Assembly (NCBI GenBank): GCA_031290325.1
Contig: JAITNU010000028.1
Span: 1-39,221 of the forward strand
DNA: 39,221 bases
Reading direction: 5' to 3'
Origin: Treponema sp.
Lineage (GTDB): Bacteria > Spirochaetota > Spirochaetia > Treponematales > Breznakiellaceae
Under the pieces are notes generated by a model, which had not been told where the DNA came from, made no database searches, and saw only the letters and a program-made list of their open reading frames with translations. The position numbers and the translations under genes were made by a program. This document shows positions 35,341 to 39,221 of this stretch, in pieces (the first letter of the stretch is position 1; the number at the start of each line of letters is the position of its first letter).

Positions 35341-37041
35341 ATGGCTATCCTTCGAGTGTTGTCGGTTTTGTGGTTTGTGATGGTTTTGTGCTTTCCCACT
35401 TATACCGATCAGAATCAATGGATGGAAGGGGATGCCAGGATAGCCGCAAAATACGTTGACTGGGCCCAAGCCGCTATTGACGCAGGCCGTTGGGCTGATG
35501 CGCTTGTGGCGCTGGAACGGGGAGCTGATTTTGCGGATGTTTCTTCGGATATTTCCTATCTCCTTGCCTGTGTCCGTGCCCACGAAGATGCCTCCAAAAG
35601 AGTGGTGCTTGAGGTGCTCAGGCGGGCGTTGGAGGCAAACCAGTGGAATCGCTTCTCCCCTGAGGTGGCTCGGCTCTTTGAGGCCGAAATCCTGATCCGC
35701 CTGCGGAACTATTCTGAAGCGCTGCATATTCTTGCCGTGCTCCCCCCAAACGCTTATACCGCTTATTTACAACTCCTGGCCTTAAAGGGAACCGGGGACC
35801 GGGAATCCTTCCGGGCGCTCATGGCAAAGACCCTCGAAGCCTATCCCCGGGATCCACGGCCCGTGAGGCTCCTCTTTGATTACGCGGACCAGTTCCCTGC
35901 AGGAGATGATGTGCCCTTAGTGGCCCTGGCCTTAAGGCGGCTTCCCGCATTACTGAAAGTGGATCGGGAATTGGCTTATCGAGGGGTTCCATTTATCCAC
36001 AATATCGAAGCGGCCCGTACTATCATCGGGGCATACCGGGCCACGAATGACGGCGTTCCCGCTTCCATTCCCGTGGCCCTCTATCTGGGGCTTATTGACG
36101 AAACTCAAGCCATTGATGAACTTTTTCACCCCCATAAAGAAGCACTTCCGGGGGGTTTGGGGGGGCTGGACCCCCCAAAAGAAGTAACCCTGGACAAGTC
36201 CCTCCTTCAACCGGTGTGGGCCCTCCTTCGTCATGACGAGGGGCGAGCATCTTTCACGCGAAACCTTTTACGTTTCTCCGGTGTTATTACGGAAGACGTG
36301 GATCAGGACGGATATGTTGAGTCCTGGGTCAGGTACAAGGATGGTATGATAATAGGGTATTCCCATGATACGGATCAGGACGGGCTTCCTGAATTAATCG
36401 TTTCTTTTATGGCAGGAGTCCCAATAGGGGCAAAATTCTTCTCAGGTGAAGGCGAGCGGGTGGCGGTACAATGGGAAACATACCCGGCGGTTTTAGAAAC
36501 CGAACTGGAAGGAGGCCGGTACCGCGCCCGGTTCCGGGAGTTTTTCTTTGCCCCCCTGCGGTTCACGGTACTTTTCGAGAGCGGCTTCCTGTATCCTGAA
36601 TGGGATGCCCTGGGGGGAAAGCTCTCAAGACGAAACCTGCTTTCCTCTGTGACCTCGATTGAAAGGCCCGGTCAGGAAATCAAGGGGACCATTGAACAGG
36701 TGGACTTTGCCCAGGGGATACCTCAAAAGGCCCGTGTATTTTTGGATGGCCGGCTTGTTTCGGAAACCATCTTTCAGTTGGGCCGGCCCATCATCCAACG
36801 GATCGATCTTGATATGGATGGGCGTCTGGAAACGACGCGGCGTTTGCAGCAGGTGCAAGGGGATGCTGATCCGGTGAATTACAAGCTTATCATTGAATTT
36901 TCTGAAAGCGATTGGGATGGAGATGGTATTTGTGAATACAGTGAACAATACGTTTTCAATGACGGGCTTAGGATTCTGCGTTCCTGGGACATGGATAGGG
37001 ATGGAAGGCGGGAGTATGTGGAAACCGTGATGAAGGATTAA
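35341..37041 (+). CDS. Exported TPR-like protein with DxDxDG calcium-loop motifs
   Basis: A 566-residue protein with a signal peptide (MAILRVLSVLWFVMVLCFPTY). The N-terminal half is alpha-helical and TPR-like (WAQAAIDAGRWADALVALERGADF and following). The second half contains five segments of the pattern DxDxDGxxE, at about residues 319, 343, 489, 524 and 550 (for example DVDQDGYVE and DMDRDGRRE). These resemble EF-hand or dockerin-type calcium loops and may bind Ca2+. Between them is a beta-rich region. No enzyme motif is visible. It sits between ftsH and the S1C protease and its start has GGAG six bases upstream. It is probably an envelope protein; I do not recognise a named family. Confidence 0.75.
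   Translation: MAILRVLSVLWFVMVLCFPTYTDQNQWMEGDARIAAKYVDWAQAAIDAGRWADALVALERGADFADVSSDISYLLACVRAHEDASKRVVLEVLRRALEANQWNRFSPEVARLFEAEILIRLRNYSEALHILAVLPPNAYTAYLQLLALKGTGDRESFRALMAKTLEAYPRDPRPVRLLFDYADQFPAGDDVPLVALALRRLPALLKVDRELAYRGVPFIHNIEAARTIIGAYRATNDGVPASIPVALYLGLIDETQAIDELFHPHKEALPGGLGGLDPPKEVTLDKSLLQPVWALLRHDEGRASFTRNLLRFSGVITEDVDQDGYVESWVRYKDGMIIGYSHDTDQDGLPELIVSFMAGVPIGAKFFSGEGERVAVQWETYPAVLETELEGGRYRARFREFFFAPLRFTVLFESGFLYPEWDALGGKLSRRNLLSSVTSIERPGQEIKGTIEQVDFAQGIPQKARVFLDGRLVSETIFQLGRPIIQRIDLDMDGRLETTRRLQQVQGDADPVNYKLIIEFSESDWDGDGICEYSEQYVFNDGLRILRSWDMDRDGRREYVETVMKD
36156..36179. repeat. G/C-tract inverted repeat inside a gene
   Basis: TTTGGGGGG (36156-36164) and CCCCCCAAA (36171-36179) form a 9-bp stem with a six-base loop, next to another G run at 36150-36155. 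It codes in frame for the odd peptide GGLGGLDPPK within the TPR-like/calcium-loop protein. It looks like an inserted palindromic element or a slip-prone tract. Confidence 0.6.
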
Positions 37042-37055
37042 GGAGTATGAGGGGC

Positions 37056-38903
37056 ATGTATCGTAACAAAGTGTTATTTTTCCTGACGGTAACCATGGGA
37101 CTCTTAGGTTCCTGTTTATCTTCTGCAACTCAGGAACAACGTCTTAGCCCTCCAAAATCCACGGGTGAATACCGGCTTGAGGATATAAGACGGTATGTTT
37201 CCGAGGACCCGGTCAGGGCCATCCATCTTATCGGGGTCTACGAGATGATCTATGGTGAGAAGGGTGTTGATCCGAGGCGTGATGAGCTATCCGGCACGCT
37301 TGAGACCCTGGAAGCAGAGGCTATCCAGAATCTCAGGGGTTCCCAGTCCACGGCTATCGGCGAAAATCGCTGGGATGATGCGGCTTCTCTGGCCCGGTCC
37401 CTGGCAAGCCTGGGTATTACGGTAGAAAATACCGGCATGGAGCCTGATTTTATCCTGGCGGATGCCAAACAGCGCCTATCCGAAGGTAATGATCTGGGGG
37501 CCTTTCTCGCGGCGGTACGGTCCCATGTCTTAAACCCCCTGGGCTTTGATGATGCCATGGGGTTTCTTGAACGGGCGGTAAAGGTTAAGCAGCGGCGTAC
37601 TGCGGCGTTTTTTCTTGGGGCGGCAGAGGCTGCTGGTGAAGCAACAAACCGTGAAGATGGTATTCGGGAAATCCCGGAGGAATTGCGCCAGTATGCCGAG
37701 GGTCAGGATACGCCCACGGATATGATAAAGGGAGTCGCCACGGTTCTGATTGACCGGGGGTATCGTATTGAGCGGGGGCGGGGAATACCAGACCGGATCC
37801 TGGGTTCCGCCTTTTTCGTGGATGCCTCGGGGCTGCTCATCACCAATTACCATGTTATTGCCAGCGAAGTTGATCCCCGTTATGAAGGATATTCCCGGAT
37901 GGTTATCCGCATGGGCGATGGGTCAAGCCCCCGAATTCCCGCCAAGGTCATTGGGTGGGATAAGGCCATGGATTTAGCCCTGATCAAGGCGGAAATGACC
38001 CCGGAGTACGTGTTTTCCGTAGTGGACCGGGTTATACCACGGGTAGGGGATACGGTCTATGCCATTGGTTCACCAGTGGGGCTTGAAAAGACCGTTACCC
38101 AGGGGATCGTGTCCGCCCTGGGCCGCCGTTTCCTGCAGATCGGGGATGTGATCCAGATAGATGCCGCCGTAAACCACGGCAATTCCGGGGGCCCGGTGGT
38201 GGATATGGCAGGCCGACTGGTGGGGATCGTCTTTGCCGGAGTTGAACAATACCAGGGGCTTAATTTTGCGGTTCCCGGGGAACGTCTCGCCGCTGCGCTT
38301 CCCGCCATGATCAAGGGGGGCAAGGCGGAACGTCCCTGGCTCGGACTTACGTTGAGTGAGACCCTTGGGGGGGCGGAGATCATCTATGTGGCTCCCTTCA
38401 CCCCCGCGTCGGAACAGCAAATTAAAGAAGGCAGCTTCATCAAAACCATTAACAATGAAGCGGTGAGCGCCCCCCAGGGTGCCCTTATTCCCGCGTTACA
38501 GGATGTACTGTTTCCGACCCGACCTGGTGAACTGGTGGCCCTGGAAACCTCTGACGGCAGCCGGCGGGTGATCATGACCGTGTCCCGGCCGGATATTCCG
38601 CTGGCAGAGGCAGCTAAAAAGGACAGCCGGGAACGCATAGCAGCACCCCTCTTTGGTCTCGTTCTTGCCCCGTCCCTGAGTAGTTCATTTTCCTCTTCGT
38701 ATCTGGTGAAGAAGGTGGTTCGCGGTTCTATTGCCGATGAGGCGGGGCTTTCTGAAAACGATCCGGTATCCATCCGGGGCTTCCGCGTTGAGGAAAAGGA
38801 AGGCTATGCGTTGCTTAACATTGATGTGAAGCAGCGCCGTAGGGGATATCTCGAAACCTTCATGCAACTCCCTGCTATGCTTGATTCCCCGGATACGTTA
38901 TAA
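37056..38903 (+). CDS. Lipoprotein-type S1C serine protease (HtrA/DegP-like) with PDZ
   Basis: A protein of about 615 residues. The signal sequence ends in LLGSC, a possible lipobox (Cys at about residue 20 of the chosen start), so it may be a membrane-attached lipoprotein. About 220 residues of a helical, TPR-like region come first. A trypsin-like domain follows with the triad His (TNYHV), Asp (MDLALI) and Ser (GNSGGPV), at about residues 266, 306 and 377. A PDZ-like region follows (WLGLTLSE and on), perhaps two. The triad is complete, so it should be active in envelope quality control. ATG 37056 has GGAG ten bases upstream; ATG 37047 is only one base from it. The N-terminal extension is unusual for this family. 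Confidence 0.88.
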   Translation: MYRNKVLFFLTVTMGLLGSCLSSATQEQRLSPPKSTGEYRLEDIRRYVSEDPVRAIHLIGVYEMIYGEKGVDPRRDELSGTLETLEAEAIQNLRGSQSTAIGENRWDDAASLARSLASLGITVENTGMEPDFILADAKQRLSEGNDLGAFLAAVRSHVLNPLGFDDAMGFLERAVKVKQRRTAAFFLGAAEAAGEATNREDGIREIPEELRQYAEGQDTPTDMIKGVATVLIDRGYRIERGRGIPDRILGSAFFVDASGLLITNYHVIASEVDPRYEGYSRMVIRMGDGSSPRIPAKVIGWDKAMDLALIKAEMTPEYVFSVVDRVIPRVGDTVYAIGSPVGLEKTVTQGIVSALGRRFLQIGDVIQIDAAVNHGNSGGPVVDMAGRLVGIVFAGVEQYQGLNFAVPGERLAAALPAMIKGGKAERPWLGLTLSETLGGAEIIYVAPFTPASEQQIKEGSFIKTINNEAVSAPQGALIPALQDVLFPTRPGELVALETSDGSRRVIMTVSRPDIPLAEAAKKDSRERIAAPLFGLVLAPSLSSSFSSSYLVKKVVRGSIADEAGLSENDPVSIRGFRVEEKEGYALLNIDVKQRRRGYLETFMQLPAMLDSPDTL

Positions 38904-39024
38904 AGGACTGCGTTTCCGCTGGGGCGCTAAAAAAGCTACCGATGGAACCCGTTACCGCAGGACCGGTACTTTCGCTTCGGCAATGGAATTGTTCAGTAGA
39001 ATCATTTTCAATGCCAGGTACGCT

Positions 39025-39053
39025 AAAAAAAAAGACCCGCCGGAAGGCGGATC
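39025..39053 (-). terminator. Rho-independent terminator of the minus-strand gene entering from the right
   Basis: On the minus strand, GATCCGCC - TTCC - GGCGGGTC (39053-39034, an 8-bp stem with one G-U pair and a 4-base loop) is followed by a run of nine T (39033-39025). It lies 28 bases beyond the stop codon of the partial gene at the right edge. On the plus strand only three T follow, so it is weak for the S1C protease transcript. The 120 bases between the protease stop and this stem hold no convincing gene. Confidence 0.85.
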
Positions 39054-39080
39054 TTTGCGTTGGGTATTGCTTTGAAAGCG

Positions 39081-39221
39081 TTATTGTTGTATTGAACTCC
39101 ATAGTTCGTAGAGTTTCAACTTAGGCACAAAATCAGATAAACACACCGAGGTCAAACCGGTCATAATACCGCTGTAAAAATCATTGTACCGCCGCCACAT
39201 CAGATGATACTGTTTTGGTAA
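39081..39221 (-). CDS. 3' end of an unidentified minus-strand gene (partial)
   Basis: The last 46 codons of a frame entering from the right edge, ending at TAA 39083-39081. The readable tail includes MWRRYNDFYSGIMTGLTSV and LKLYELWSSIQQ. The terminator right behind the stop shows this is a real gene end. The family cannot be told from so little sequence. Confidence 0.6.
   Translation of the reverse strand, partial: LPKQYHLMWRRYNDFYSGIMTGLTSVCLSDFVPKLKLYELWSSIQQ

Noticed and set aside
34786-35727. Minus-strand open frame of 313 codons opposite ftsH and the next gene
   Set aside because: It spans two clear plus-strand genes, has no ribosome site, and its Pro/His-rich translation is typical of antisense frames.
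38881-39075. Short plus-strand frame after the S1C protease
   Set aside because: It has no ribosome site, overlaps the protease end and runs through the terminator stem.

Overview
The window looks like a chromosomal segment of a spirochaete, most probably a Treponema of moderate GC content (gut or termite-type rather than T. pallidum). The signs are the block rplU-prp-rpmA-obg-nadD/yqeK-LCP-rsfS, the order tRNA-Gln, CTC-type L25, tilS, ftsH, a PEGA protein beside ftsY, an Rnf-like operon without rnfB, and a short SMC with an unusual hinge. The genus call rests on recalled gene order and protein style, not on a database search.

Layout. 1-909: the 3' end of an unidentified gene and a badly frameshifted MFS transporter. 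906-5597 (minus): operon prfB, PEGA protein, ftsY, exported hypothetical protein; prfB carries an intact programmed +1 frameshift signal. 5701-6276 (minus): rubrerythrin. 6399-6448: a 10-bp repeat array. 6556-9120 (plus): NhaC-type antiporter and an alpha/beta hydrolase, each with its own sigma-70-like promoter. 9207-12173 (minus): smc. 12413-12985 (plus): lone Uma2 nuclease. 13166-18232 (minus): SWIM zinc-finger protein followed by a giant HEAT-repeat protein. 18291-18511 (minus): a small broken gene. 18531-24591 (minus): seven overlapping genes in the order PAP2-like (DUF212) protein, unknown membrane protein, RnfC, RnfD, RnfG, RnfE, RnfA.

24643-29432 (plus): ribosomal protein and GTPase operon (L21, Prp, L27, Obg, NadD-YqeK fusion, LCP protein, RsfS), closed by a strong stem-loop. 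29490-29828 (minus): a very acidic small protein. 30039-38903 (plus): ispE, spoVG, tRNA-Gln, rplY, tilS, ftsH, an exported TPR-like protein with calcium-loop motifs, and a lipoprotein-type S1C serine protease. 39025-39221 (minus): terminator and 3' end of another gene.

Functionally, most of the window is housekeeping: translation (RF2, L21, L27, L25, RsfS, TilS, tRNA-Gln), protein targeting and quality control (FtsY, FtsH, S1C protease), chromosome maintenance (SMC), cofactor and isoprenoid synthesis (NadD, IspE) and redox or oxygen defence (Rnf-like complex, rubrerythrin). The points most worth a second look are the Rnf-like operon that has lost most of its cofactor-binding residues, the SWIM plus HEAT gene pair, the Prp protease retained although L27 has no extension to cut, and the LCP protein that lacks the family's catalytic arginine. 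I found no CRISPR array, prophage or complete insertion sequence.
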